From Limnanthes douglasii subsp. nivea (Eukaryota > Streptophyta > Magnoliopsida > Brassicales > Limnanthaceae): DNA of 64,000 bases. Made by a program: the position numbers and the translations under genes. The notes beneath the pieces were generated by a model that saw only the letters and a program-made list of their open reading frames with translations, searched no databases and was not told where the DNA came from. Shown piece after piece: positions 10,569 through 20,835 of the stretch; position 1 is the first letter of the stretch; the number at the start of each line of letters is the position of its first letter. The DNA is taken from contig JAUPFV010000003.1 in the NCBI GenBank assembly GCA_036936605.1, positions 109,067,278-109,131,277 of the forward strand. The letters are read 5' to 3'.

Positions 10569-13335
10569 TTAGGGCTTGTTCCTTCCGGATGCTCCTTTAC
10601 CATCACCTTTTTTAGGACTTTTGAGTCCAGCACTTGAACTCTCACTTGTACCTTCTTCATCATTAGTGGAATCAAATCCACTAGAGTAATTGTGCTTGTC
10701 CCCATTAGCCAATGTATGAAATGGAATGTCTCTGTACTCCACATACTTCCATAAGGGACCAAGGGTCCTTTTAGGGAAGGTCTCATGGAACAGCAGCACC
10801 ATGTGAGACTTAATCCCATCATCTTTTTTTTCTAAGGAGTCTATTACTCTGTTAGCATACTTCTCAATACATGTCTTGATAGCTTGCTTTTGTTGACTCT
10901 TCAGGGCCTTCTTTTCCTTGGTCATCTCTGAAAGGGTGCTTTCCAACTCAGTATTTTTGTTAGTTAGGGTTTGAATAGCACCATCCTCAGTCTTCAACTT
11001 CTCCTTCAATGCTGTGAGGTTTCGTAAAGAAGAAGTCTCTAAGTCAGAGTACTTAGTTTGGAGCTCAGTTTTGGCTACTTCTGATGCAGCTAGCTTGGTT
11101 GCCAAATCCTTATTCTCTTCCTTCAGTGCTTTCATACTTTGTTGAGCACTTACCCAGAGATTGTTTGTCATAAGTGAGAGAGTTGATAAGGTTGGTCTGA
11201 CTTTTCACCTGTCTCTCCAGATCAAGTAGTGGTCGGAGATAACCAAGGAGGGCGTGGTTTAAGGCATCTTGCTCTCCGGATATGGAGAATTATTTCCCAT
11301 TATAGGTCACCATGTTGGAGGAACTAGAGGGGAGATAAGGACCTGCAAAATCATCCTTCTCAAAATCATTAGTGTACAAACCAATGTCTTGAATGGCACT
11401 AAGGTCCACTCCATTGTTCCCTCCACCAGCAATTTCTCTAGACTGAAGGTCTGTTGGGATCTCCTCTTGCATAATAGGGTCGACCAGAGCTGGTGGTGGT
11501 TGGATTTCCGAAGGGCGACAAATTATTTCTTCCCCTAAGGTGACCTTCTTCTTCTTGGCAGCTTTCTCATCGCTGCTGGCCTTGCACTTCCTGTCATTTT
11601 TAGGAGGTTTTGGTGGGTTCTTTGACCCTCCAGCTTCCCTTACTATTTCGACCTCTGCTGATTTGAGTAGAGCCATATCAATGACCCCCTAGTTCCTCGA
11701 ACCAGTCCCTTTTGTAGTTGTTTGAGCCAGTTCTGTTGTAGCCTTCCCCTTTGTGTTCTTCATTTTGCTAGGAGCCTTTGCCTTGAAAGGTAAGAACATC
11801 TTGGCATCTTTAGCTTTTATTCTTCTTAGAATCACATCACCATGAGGATGGGCGGTTAGTTCTTCCCATGAAAGGTCTCTCCGGGCTGCGGTGTTCCACA
11901 GGTGAGACCTCACAAAATTGTCCGATTTAAAGAATATATGGAAGGCATTCCCGAGGCCCATGCATTGAGCTTTGCACAAGTCTTTTTCCCTTCCTCCAAA
12001 TGACTGGTGAACTACTTCGGTTAAACTAAAAAGAAGTAACAAATTAGTCTGAATAAGAAAACTTGTAGATTAAGAAGTAAAAAAAAAGGAAAGAGAAAGA
12101 AACTTACTAGTGCTTTTCCACGTACTGGTCAGCGAACTAGGGTTGGTGTTAGATTTTATCTTCCTACCATTCTCCCATGTTCCACTAACAAATAGGAACT
12201 GTGTCCTCCACAACCTTAAAATCATTCCCCATGTTGTAGTGGTAGAATGGAATCTCATGGTTCTTGCACAAGCTTGCTACAACAGCAAACTGCTACATCG
12301 GAAGAGGGATCTAAGACAATCTAGATGCCATGATATAGAAGATGAGTGTGTACCAGGAATTGGGGCTTAACTAGCTCGGACAGAGCTTGACCAAATGAAA
12401 ATATTTAACAATATATGGGTCCATATGAAACTGGAGCCCCCAGTTCAGCACTTTGGAATATACCACCACCCCATTCAATTTTCTGTCTATGGGGGTCTCC
12501 GGAGTAATTGGTATCCTTACTTTTACAGACTCTGGAATCCCCCATTTGGTCCAAATTCAGACTAGATTGGTAGTATGGGTGTAGATATAGTTGATGTTTT
12601 GCAAACCAGCAAATATTTGAGACTCGCATGTTTGAAACAAGGCCCTACCTTACCCATTAGGCACTCCGGAAGCAAGTCCGGATGAGTCATGCAAACTTTT
12701 ACTTTACCCTTACCTTTCTTGTCAGAAGCCGTATCTCCTGACTGACTTGATGCCTCAAAATGGGCCTCTTCGATGTTGTCTTTCATGTTCTTTTCCATCA
12801 CTGTGGAAGGTTTTTCAGGTATTTTTTAGGAAGGTTGTTCAATTTCCTTCATCGAAAGTTGTTCGGATGGTTGAGCACTTGTTGCCTCTGAGGGCCTAAT
12901 GTCTGGTAGAGGTTGTGATCCGGAGGGCTTGGCCTGCAGAACTGCTTTAGCTACGTCTGATCCGGAGGGTTTTGAAGTTGGTGGTGTGGACTGAGTTTTG
13001 GTCTGGCGAGTTGTTCGGCGAGGAGTTATCTTCTCCGGTAACTTTTCTGTGTCAGAACCCTTTGCTATGAATGGTGAAGTTTTTCTGATGCTTGAAAGAG
13101 CTTTTTCCTTAGAAACAGGGGGTTGGGATTCTTGTACAGAAGAACCAGAAGGGATGGGTGAAAGGGTTGGTCTGAATGAGAGCTTTCTAGGTTTAGGGTT
13201 TCTTGAGGAAGATGGCCCTTGATCGGCTTCCTCGTTTGGATGATTGTTTTTCTCTGTCTACCTTCCTTGCTCTCTCTAACTCTGATAAATTCAACCTGCT
13301 ACCTTTAACTAAAGTGTTTTCTTTCTGTGAACATA
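10569..13335 (-). pseudogene. Antisense gene of element A (Transposase_28-like)
   Basis: A reverse-strand gene between pol and the 3' LTR. N-terminal part (about 13300-12800): basic and Ser/Pro-rich, with LSELERARK. Then DKKGKGKVKVCMTHPDL. Then the region resembling plant Transposase_28 (PF04195): LSPNSWYTLI, KNHEIPFYHYNMGNDF, FVSGTWENGRKI. After an intron come RSHLWNTAARRDLSWEELT, a Lys-rich stretch, and a coiled coil with an acidic Ser-rich tail in the best-kept block (11171-10569, stop at 10569). Element B has the same gene at the same place. Stops occur in the domain (tag before LSPNSW) and just after the splice junction. Role unknown; extra reverse ORFs are known in Tat-lineage elements. 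Confidence 0.8.
12026..12107 (-). other. Intron in element A antisense gene
   Basis: On the minus strand GTAAGTTTCTTTCTC opens the intron and a T-rich tract ending CTTCTTTTTAG closes it, 82 bp. It sits at the same codon phase and protein position as the 76-bp intron of element B (42937-43012), just after the W.K block. Joining the exons here gives I-stop-P-K where B has V-L-P-K, so the copy is dead. Confidence 0.75.
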
Positions 13336-13389
13336 AAATCTCTCAAGAACAGTTTGAAGATGAAGATGTTAGTCTCTCTGAGAAAATTT

Positions 13390-13390
<1 letters not shown>

Positions 13391-13420
<30 letters not shown>
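13391..13420. repeat. (AT)n microsatellite
   Basis: About 14 AT units just upstream (minus sense) of the antisense gene of element A. Not present at the matching place in element B, so it expanded locally. Confidence 0.95.
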
Positions 13421-13582
13421 ACATTAAAAAGTAACAGTTAGCAATGAGAAGTTGAAAAGGGTTTTTTGCAATGATTAAGGGATGCGCAAACGTGTGAAAA
13501 ATCAAATCCTAGCTAGCTTCCTAGACCTAGTGGGTGCGGCGATCTAGGAAAAATAACGGCTGGTAGGTCAAACCAAATGCTG

Positions 13583-13592
13583 ACACGTGTCC
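13583..13592 (-). promoter_or_regulatory. G-box upstream of antisense gene, element A
   Basis: ACACGTGTCC, with flanks GACACGTGTCCCACGAT, lies about 250 bp upstream of the antisense gene. The same 17-bp block is kept at the matching place in element B. CACGTG is the core bound by plant bZIP/bHLH factors. Its use as the antisense promoter is inference. Confidence 0.5.
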
Positions 13593-13767
13593 CACGATTT
13601 AAGAAAAAACTCTAAGAATTTTGGGAAGAAAAATCAATCCTCATAAAATTCGAACTGGATTGATGTTGAAAATAAGCTTCTTAGTTCGGAAAACGCAAGC
13701 AGATCGAACGAAATTTATATGGACTTGGTAGATTTTTTAACCCTTCCAATGATACTTTACAAGGCCT

Positions 13768-14147
13768 AAAAAGGGGCTACGGGTGAGTTCGGATATTATA
13801 GTCACAACCTACCAATTAATCCATACAGGGGTAATTCCGACCATATCACTCCACTATAAATCCAAACAGGACAAATGTGAATACCTTTTGACTAAGCTAT
13901 TTGTTAATCTACTTAAAAACTAATGGGTCCTTAAACTCGACCTGGTTTCACAACTTGACTTGAAAAGCCCATGGGTCATTAAATTAAAAGTATAAATACC
14001 CCAACCACTCTCATTAATGAGGGTGATCAACATTTAATACAAGAAGTCTCCTTAATTATCTCACTACTCCTCACACTAAACACAAAATACCCTAAACTTA
14101 CTAAAATATTTTACAAAACTACCTCCAGCCTAAAATAAACCAAATCA
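13768..14147 (+). repeat. Polypurine tract and 3' LTR of element A
   Basis: AAAAAGGGGCTACGGG (13768-13783) is the polypurine tract. The LTR proper begins TGAGTTCGG at 13784 and ends AATCA at 14147, 364 bp, giving TG...CA ends. It contains a TATAAATA box near 13990. It aligns over its length with the LTRs of element B and the solo LTR at 32.7 kb. Confidence 0.88.
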
Positions 14148-14177
14148 AAAACTATATAATACATAGTTTATCAGTGA

Positions 14178-14490
14178 TGTTGATAAATGTTTACTGTTAG
14201 GCTTAATCGAAACAGAGACTAATCAGAGTACAAATAAGTTTGTGCTTAAGATTGATTACAGAAAAGTATAATGTACACGAGTAAAGAAGTTAAAGAATGA
14301 GAGATGATTGGAAAATATGCGTTAATTTTATTGATGGAAGGTGGACTTTTTAATAGGTCATGTTACAAAATAAATATCTTCAAGATATATGGAGGAAAAT
14401 GGAAGATATATTTGACTTATTCGAACTAAATATTTTCATGTTTATATAAGATTTTTTTTTAATTCAGGCTAGACTAATTACACTCTTATC
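14178..14490 (-). repeat. Putative 3' LTR of element C
   Basis: Matches 30680-30972 in the same orientation over most of its length, including TTAGGCTTAATCGAAAC / TTAGACTTAGCCGAAAC near the low-coordinate end. Visible divergence is high, pointing to an old insertion. Confidence 0.6.
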
Positions 14491-14734
14491 AATAGATTTC
14501 TAGTCTTAATAAGATAAAGAGTTAAAAACACGCTCAATATTGCCTAAAGCGGTCTTGTTACTGGCGAAAGCATATGTCCCTAAGTCACTACTTCTTATTT
14601 TCTCGAAGTGTTATTTGTCTTTTTCTTGTCTGGTTTGAGTGATGTTCCATCGTTATCCTTGCTTCATAACATTTGATTTGTGTCTAATGATATATTGAAA
14701 TTATGTGGCTTCTTGAAATGCCTATTATTCCTTC

Positions 14735-15533
14735 TGTTAGGGTGGCGAATAAAGTCCCACATCCCACATCGGTTAAACATGGGAAGGATCAGTGGTATAT
14801 AAGTAAGAACATATCTCAACTAGTACGAGGCCTTTTGGTAGTGGACCAAATGCAAAGTCGTGTTGGCCTTCAGGTGCCAAAGCGGACAATATCATACTAG
14901 TGTTGAGATTAGGTTGTCCGTACTTATATACGGAGGCGGAATATGCAGACCGGACCCCTAATTCATAACACCTATGTTCCCAACACGTGGTATCAGAACC
15001 AGACCCAAACGGAACACGATGGTGGTAAATTCTCAAAGGTCGAACATGAAGAAGTTAGACGTCATGCTCAATGTGACCTGCTATAGAGATCCTAGTTCGG
15101 AGTGCCTGTGGCTCATCAAACAGTGTGCCTTGATTTGAGTGGCGCTAAAGAGCAAGACAGAGTGGTCTAATAGGAGGTGTGCAGTAGCATTCGTAGTGCC
15201 TCTATGGTCAGGTAGTCTTCCAACCTGATTAGGGTAGGCGGATGAAAGTCAATTGAGAGGAGGATAAGGTGATACTATGTTCGAGATGAGGATTTATTAC
15301 GGTGGCGACCAAAGTCTCACATCCCACATCGGTTAAACATGAGAAGGATCAGTGGTATATAAGTAAGAACATATCTCAACTAGTATGAGGTCTTTTTGTA
15401 ATGGACCAATTGCCAAATCGTGCGGGCCTTCGGATGCCAAAACGGACAATATTATACTAGTGTTGAGATCGGGTTGTTTCTGTACTTATATACAGCGGCG
15501 GAATATGCGAACCGGACCCCTAACTCATACATT
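14735..15533 (+). mobile_element. TRIM-like mini-LTR element F
   Basis: Two direct repeats, 14735-14985 (starts TGTTAGGGTGG, ends CCCAACA) and 15295 to about 15533, flank a 309-bp internal region with no coding capacity. TGGTATCAGAACC at 14988-15000 is an initiator-Met primer site 2 bp after the first LTR. A purine-rich GAGATGAGGATT precedes the second LTR. The LTRs share CATCCCACATCGGTTAAACA and AATAT.ATACTAGTGTTGAG. A third copy of this LTR lies at 20590-20802. Non-autonomous; it would depend on enzymes of another element. Confidence 0.85.
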
Positions 15534-16440
15534 CTTTGGATTTTTTTGGATTTTTTTTAGTTCTGTGTCTAGCTCGACTCTTTCGCGTCCTTTTATCTTT
15601 TCGTTATTTTTGATTTCCTACTCTTTTGTTTTTGCTTCGGTTTACTTATTTGATTTTTCTGTAGCGTTTTATCCGGAGTATCATAGTAGCTCTCAAAACT
15701 TTAGTCAATGATGTGAGAATGATACATATATTCAAAGGAAATTATTCATATATATTTTTAAAGTTATTCGTATCCCCGTAGTTCTATGTGAATACTAAAA
15801 ATAAAGGCTTATAAATGAAAGTATGCTCATCCTACTAAAAAAATAATAATAATTTTATGGTTGCCTATTATTTCTAACAGTATGCAAAAGTATATAACAC
15901 AATATGTATTCTTCGAATCATATTGTTTTCTTTGATTTTGACCATTTTCTATATCAGTGGCTTTCCTCAACTCACATGTGACTTAAGATGTGATAACAAT
16001 GTACGCCTTACGATGGGTTGCTACCATCATTTTATTTTTTGAATCAGCTATATTTATCCTGCCAATATCAGAGTTGTTGATTTACTACAAAATCGACGAT
16101 TAGGATTTAATTTTATCTTTTAATTTATGTTTCTATATTTTGTCACTTAAGTCTTATATATTTTTTTAGTACGTCAAAACTCTCCTTCTCTTTCAATCAG
16201 TTTTCCTTATTTATGTGTGTTTTTATAACAGTCTATCAAGTTTGCTATTTTCTCGTGACAGAATAAGTGTTGTTTTTTTTTTGCTTTTCGTTATTTCCAA
16301 AATCCTACTAGAAGTCACTATGTTCTTGAAAGCTGATATGTCATAAAGTATCATATAAGTAGTGCACGAATAAAACCAAGTAACGACTACAACTTGAGTC
16401 TTGTATAATTTATTTAATCTAGAATGACCCAATAAACATA
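15534..16440. other. Non-coding remnant inside element C
   Basis: T-rich, then mixed sequence with no motif I recognise on either strand. The frame at 15385-15711 only runs through the TRIM LTR and a T-rich stretch. Probably decayed internal sequence of element C. Confidence 0.4.
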
Positions 16441-16444
16441 CACA

Positions 16445-17700
16445 TTCGACCACATGTCATAGTATGACTAGCTAATCTGAACAAGTTTACCTCAATATCT
16501 GACCAATCTTGTCTGTAAACATGGCCAAGATTTCCTCAAGACATGACCATGTTTGCCTCGATCTCTAGCCAGGCCTACCCCGCGAATAAATCAAATTCAA
16601 CTAACCAAATAAAAGACCAAGTTATCGGAAGGCCAAACTCGAGTCCAAAAATATCGGCACCGGTGGCCACCTTGGCTTAGAGGAGAAGATTCCTCTCGAA
16701 AGGCACATAGGAGAAGATTTCCCTCGAAAGGCGAACGGGGTGGTATTTTCCAAAGAGGCCCTAACTCCCACACCTTCGTGAAAACATTCCCACCCAAATG
16801 AGCAGGCCAACCAACTATTGTTAACCATTTTTTATCCTGAGGTAGAACAAGATATAAGTGAGAAGTTTAAAACCTACATCTGAGATTTTCATAGAGGCAC
16901 CAACTTGATGGGTTATGCACATAGCTTTCATAAGCGCTATAGCCGGGGTTTGACTTCTATCATAGACACGCACTGGGTTAACCTGATTAAAGCATACGCA
17001 ATCAGCGCTTCCACCCCCGACATCTTCACGGATAACGATTTCGAGGTCGTCATCCTTCCACACAATGATGCCTTATTGATCGCAACCGATATTAGGAGGG
17101 TAAAGCTTGACATATTTTTTTGAACATGGAATAAATAACAAACATGCTAGTTAGCTCATCCACAAAACAACTCTCTTTCCAAAACCATAATTTTCTATCT
17201 AATGATAGTTTTCAATGACCAAGCGGTCATGCATCTGGAAAATACATCATTGAAGGTTTCAATTGAGATAGGAAGATGGGCAAGCCTACAAGAATTTAAT
17301 ATGATATCTCTTAACCTATACTCATTAGGTCACACATTATAGCATGACTAGCTAATTTGGCCAAACTTACCTCGAGACATGGCCAAGCTTGCCTTGAGAC
17401 ATCGCCAAGCATGACTTACGAATAAATCTAAGTAAACTACCCAAAGAAAAGACCAAGTTACCTAACCATACTACGTCGAACAAGTAGAATGAACTTGGTC
17501 TTAAGACCAAGCCTGAGTCCTAAAAGAACGACCTCGGTGGCCACTTTGGCCAGCTTAGCGAATGCCAAAGTGGCTAGCTTGGCCAGCTTGGTAAAGGCTA
17601 ATGCGGCTAGTTTGGCCAAGCTTGTCTCGAGACATGGCCAAAATTGTATTGATGGTCAATTATGGAAAAACTTACTAAGATTAGTCTGATAGCATTAAAC
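16445..17700 (+). mobile_element. Mini gypsy derivative with protease fragment
   Basis: Two direct repeats of about 200 bp (16445-16680 and 17320-17550) share GACTAGCTAAT, ACATGGCCAAG, AAAAGACCAAGTTA and CGGTGGCCAC.TTGG. Between them the plus strand encodes ISAIAG|GLTS..(I)KAYA then DNDFEVVILPHNDALLIATD, the conserved stretch just upstream of a gypsy retropepsin active site, cut off before D-T-G-S. After the second repeat, short units of GCTAGCTTGGCCA recur to 17640. The layout fits a non-autonomous LTR element or a solo fragment set. Confidence 0.55.
16905..17122 (+). pseudogene. Gypsy gag-protease junction fragment
   Basis: The 72-codon plus frame reads DNDFEVVILPHNDALLIATD near its end. 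The family pattern F...D...V..PHDDALV+ is diagnostic for the segment preceding the D-G/T-G-S site of plant gypsy proteases. One frame change (ISAIAG to GLTS) lies near 16940. The active-site loop itself is missing. Confidence 0.65.
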
Positions 17701-18440
17701 GACCAATTGGTCACTTAAGTCCTAGCTGGCAAAACATTTGCTCGATACGAAAGAATCCCCTTCTCGAAGTCTACTCGACTTAGCTGAGCCTCATATGGTC
17801 CTTTAGATCATTCTAAAATTAGCAACTTGTTAACCCCTACAATAAGCTAACAATGAGCATGCATTTAGCGCATTCATGATCGTTGGCCAATAAACACTTA
17901 CACTTCATCGTTCCCCCTTCTCTCGAGTGCATTCAAAGTATATCGTGTCTCAAAACATACGGAATTTGTGTCTAAAAGTGTATGATAAACCAACACGAAT
18001 GGCGTACCTCCATCTGATAAAGTATCTTGAGAGCCACAAAAGGTTGCACCAATGAGAAGGCAACAACAAAAGAACCTTCCAACTTAAGACCATTATCTAA
18101 GAGATAGTGTCTCGTTTGTAATATTAAGGTGAAACTAGATTGAATAATAGCAAGAGATATCATTTTGTAACCACATCATAAATAAAATACAAGTGTTCTT
18201 CATATATTTATTTCAAGTTCTTCCAATTTAGTGTTGTTAATCTTTATTTGTCAAAACTTTCCAAGTATCATAAGTTTAGGTGATTTTTCGACCATCAAAA
18301 TAAAATCTGTTATTGATGGGTTAAATTACAACATAAGATTATTATAATAGAGAATTTGTATACCATTTTTTTTGTCACACAAGTTCAGCCAAAACAAAAA
18401 ATATTAGTCAATTTATGTCACTGTTAACTTCTAATCACCA
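17701..18440. other. Non-coding stretch
   Basis: No gene seen. It begins with AACGACCAATTGGTCAC, related to GACCAAGCGGTCA near 17218, then becomes A/T-rich. Probably the remainder of the mini element and element C. Confidence 0.35.
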
Positions 18441-18459
18441 GTATTAAAGGAGAACCCTG

Positions 18460-19770
18460 GTGATGTTCGAGACAATGAAGTTGTTTTCTTTTCTTGCGTA
18501 CTTGATTGGGGGCTTTGATTTCCCTACTCAACTATCTCCTGAATGTTGGCTCTTTTTCCTTTGTAACATTATTTTTTATAGGCTTTCGGGCAATTCATTT
18601 GCTCTAAATTTATTTTTAACTTGTGTTGATTTTGTGGAGAAGGTAAAAAATTCATTTTTTATTGTTCAAATAAAATTACATACTCTTATTGTTGATAATA
18701 TCCCTAAACGGATTAACGGGTGAGAAACTAATTTTTTCTTTGTTAGTGGATATTCAACTTATAGTAATGATTCCAAATGAATATATATCACTCGTTATTG
18801 ACATGTCAATGGTAAGTAGTAATTTTTTTATTCTGTCCTTGTAGTTTTTTTATTTTGTTTCTAACTAAATCTACATGTTTTTCTGCTGCTGTTTCTAGAT
18901 ATCCTAGTTTTTATAGCTTTAAAGTATACTTGCACAAAAGATATGAAGTCCTAAATCGTAAGTCTAAATAATTTAACTACTTCTGTGTTTTCATATTGGC
19001 CCCTCATTTCCTCTATGGAGTCTAAATTTTAGACTAACAAGTCTAAAAAGGATAAATTTTCTCATTCCGACTTGGCCAAGTAGGAGTGTATGTAAACGAC
19101 ATGACTTTAGCATGGAGTTCTTCTGCTAAGAAGCGTCCTCTTTGTGGTTCGACTTTGGAGTCCAATACATTGGTTCACATTTTTAGTGGGCTAGATGTTG
19201 CAACATGTATCTCAAATGACGAAAAACGTAACAATGATGAAGACTTGTCTCCTCGTAAAAGGCATAAACGTTTAGGTAATTTACAATTTTCTTAATTACT
19301 AAAAATATAACTAGCTTTGTTTTAAAATTGTGTAAACATTACTAATGTAGTAAATGATCGAGGAGTTTCTTCTTTTTATTTTATTTCTTCAACATGTACT
19401 GGTCTTGTTTCTACCCCATCCCTTTTTACAAGAGATGAGTTTATACCTTTGGAAAATAATTCTGTTTCACCTGATGATTAAACTGCTAGTATTCTTATTC
19501 ATGTTGCAACTGACCCTTCATTTGTCGATGACCAAATAAGTTCTCACATTGTCTTTGAGTTAAGTTCTTTGAAATCGATATGTGATACTCTACCTGAGCC
19601 CAACGTAAGATCTTTGGGAAAGGAAATTGTTGATAAGGCTAATATGGTTGATGATTGTGATATAATTAGTCGTAAAAGAAAATGAACCATGGAGTTTCTT
19701 TCAACCTTTGCTCACTCTTTTGATAACTCGGTTACGTTAGTTAAGTATTTACAATCGAATACTTCATGGT
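18460..19770 (+). pseudogene. Antisense gene of element C, first part (Transposase_28-like)
   Basis: Lies on the strand opposite to element C gag. The block 18460-18720 reads QLSPECWLFFLCN, then VEKVKNSFFIVQIKLHTL, then after a frame change NGWRNNFFFVSGYS. This parallels LSPNAWYTLI .. HIPFYHFNMGNDF .. FLFISGAWENG in element B. A GTAAGTAG donor near 18811 and a TTTCTAG acceptor near 18898 match the conserved intron position. Downstream are a basic patch SPRKRHKR (about 19250) and FELSSLKSICDTLPEPN. Multiple stops. The gene is cut at about 19780 by the copia chimera and resumes at 24.5 kb. Confidence 0.55.
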
Positions 19771-19780
19771 TCTTGAGAAC

Positions 19781-20178
19781 TGTTGTTACGTTCTATTTTG
19801 TTATTTCAAATGGATCATATTTCTGACAAAGTTGTCAGTTTAGTCCTTTAGATTGTTGCATTTTATGTATTTAATCTAAACATGTTTTATTTATTTAAGT
19901 TATAGTAACCGTTAGTATTAAACTGAGTCTTAGAGTTTTACGTGGGTGTAGGAATTACGTAACGGGCATTAAGTGAAGAGAGAAGTGGGATTAGTGGATC
20001 TTATTTTTTGTAACTTCCACCTCGTTTATTGCCTATTTATTTCCTTTGTACGCTGCATTTGATTAATGAAGAAGTACCACAGTTTCACTTTCTCAAAAGG
20101 CATAATAGATTTGTAGGGCAACATACACTTTCTCTTTGTACCCACGGTCTATCACATTGAACATAAAAAGGGTTTACA
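19781..20178 (+). repeat. Copia-type LTR, probable
   Basis: Begins at about TGTTGTTACG, has a CACCTCGTTTATTGCC / CTTTGTACGCTGC promoter-distal region, and ends GGGTTTACA just before TGGTATCAGAGCTCCAG (20181-20197), a near-perfect initiator-Met primer site. No second copy was found in the window. The start point is approximate. Confidence 0.55.
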
Positions 20179-20180
20179 CT

Positions 20181-20589
20181 TGGTATCAGAGCTCCAGGCC
20201 CAGACAGTACGCGATGTGGTGGGTGATGTGGGTGAAATTCTTGTTAGTCGAACATGATGAATTTTGTAGCCATGCTCAAGATCCTTGTTTGGAGTTCCAC
20301 TGGCTTATCAAGCGGTGTGGCTTGATTTGAGGCTCATCAAGCATTGTGGCTTGATTGGAGAGATCCTCGTTTGGAGTGTCCGTTGCTCATCAAGCAGTGT
20401 GGCTTGATTGGAGTGTATCAAGACGGTGGTACTTGTTTGGAGTGGCGCTAAGGAACAAGGCAGGATGGTCGAGATCAGATAGATCCGCTGTAAAGGCTCT
20501 AGAGATCAGGCAGCCCCAACCGATTAGAGTAAACGGATGGATGTCAATTGAGAGGGGGCTAAAGTGGTACTTTGTTCGAGAGGAGGATT
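20181..20589 (+). mobile_element. TRIM-F-like internal region behind a foreign LTR
   Basis: After the primer site the sequence is homologous to the internal part of TRIM F (15001-15294), sharing GTCGAACATGA, GAGTGGCGCTAA and TGTCAATTGAGAGG. It contains an extra triplication of a unit with TCATCAAGC..TGTGGCTTGATT. It is followed by the TRIM-F-type LTR. The LTR at 19781-20178 is unrelated, so the junction lies at the shared iMet primer site. Confidence 0.65.
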
Positions 20590-20802
20590 TGTTAGGGTAG
20601 CGACCAAAGTTCCACATCCCACATCGGTAAAACATGGGAAGGATCAATGGTGTATAAGTGAGAACATATCTCAACTAGTATGAGGCCTTTTGGTAGTGGA
20701 CCAAATGCAAAGCCGTGAGGGCCTTCGGGTGCCAAAGCGGACAATATCATACTAGTGTTGAGATGAGGAGGAATATGCGGACCGGACCCCATATTCCCAA
20801 CA
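20590..20802 (+). repeat. TRIM-F-family LTR preceding copia gag
   Basis: Starts TGTTAGGGTAGCG, ends CCCAACA. Shares CATCCCACATCGGT, AATATCATACTAGTGTTGAG and ACCGGACCCC with the LTRs at 14.7-15.5 kb, but lacks about 15 bp after GTTGAGAT. It is followed at once by TGTCAGAGCTTCAGG, which looks like TGGTATCAGAGC with a 3-bp loss. It could therefore have been the 5' LTR of the copia element whose gag begins at 20836. Confidence 0.75.
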
Positions 20803-20835
20803 TGTCAGAGCTTCAGGAGGTGTTCATAACTTCAG

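Larger units (their letters stand above)
4230..14147 (+). mobile_element. Gypsy element A (Tat-like, degenerate, with antisense gene)
   Basis: A Ty3/gypsy LTR retrotransposon in plus orientation with the order shortened 5' LTR, primer site, gag, protease, RT, RNase H, integrase, antisense gene, polypurine tract and 3' LTR. Integrase after RNase H defines gypsy. The non-iMet primer site together with a reverse-strand gene between pol and the 3' LTR is typical of the Tat lineage (Grande-like elements). All coding regions contain stops and frameshifts. The 3' LTR runs 13784-14147, while the 5' LTR lacks roughly its first 90 bp. It is the same family as element B and the solo LTR at 32.7 kb. Confidence 0.9.

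Noticed and set aside
13305..13505. Protein with a Tyr-Ile repeat
   Set aside because: It is only the translation of the (AT)n tract.
14735..15000. Cassandra-type TRIM with 5S RNA promoter
   Set aside because: The LTR shows no 5S rRNA A/C-box sequence; only a general TRIM layout with iMet primer site.
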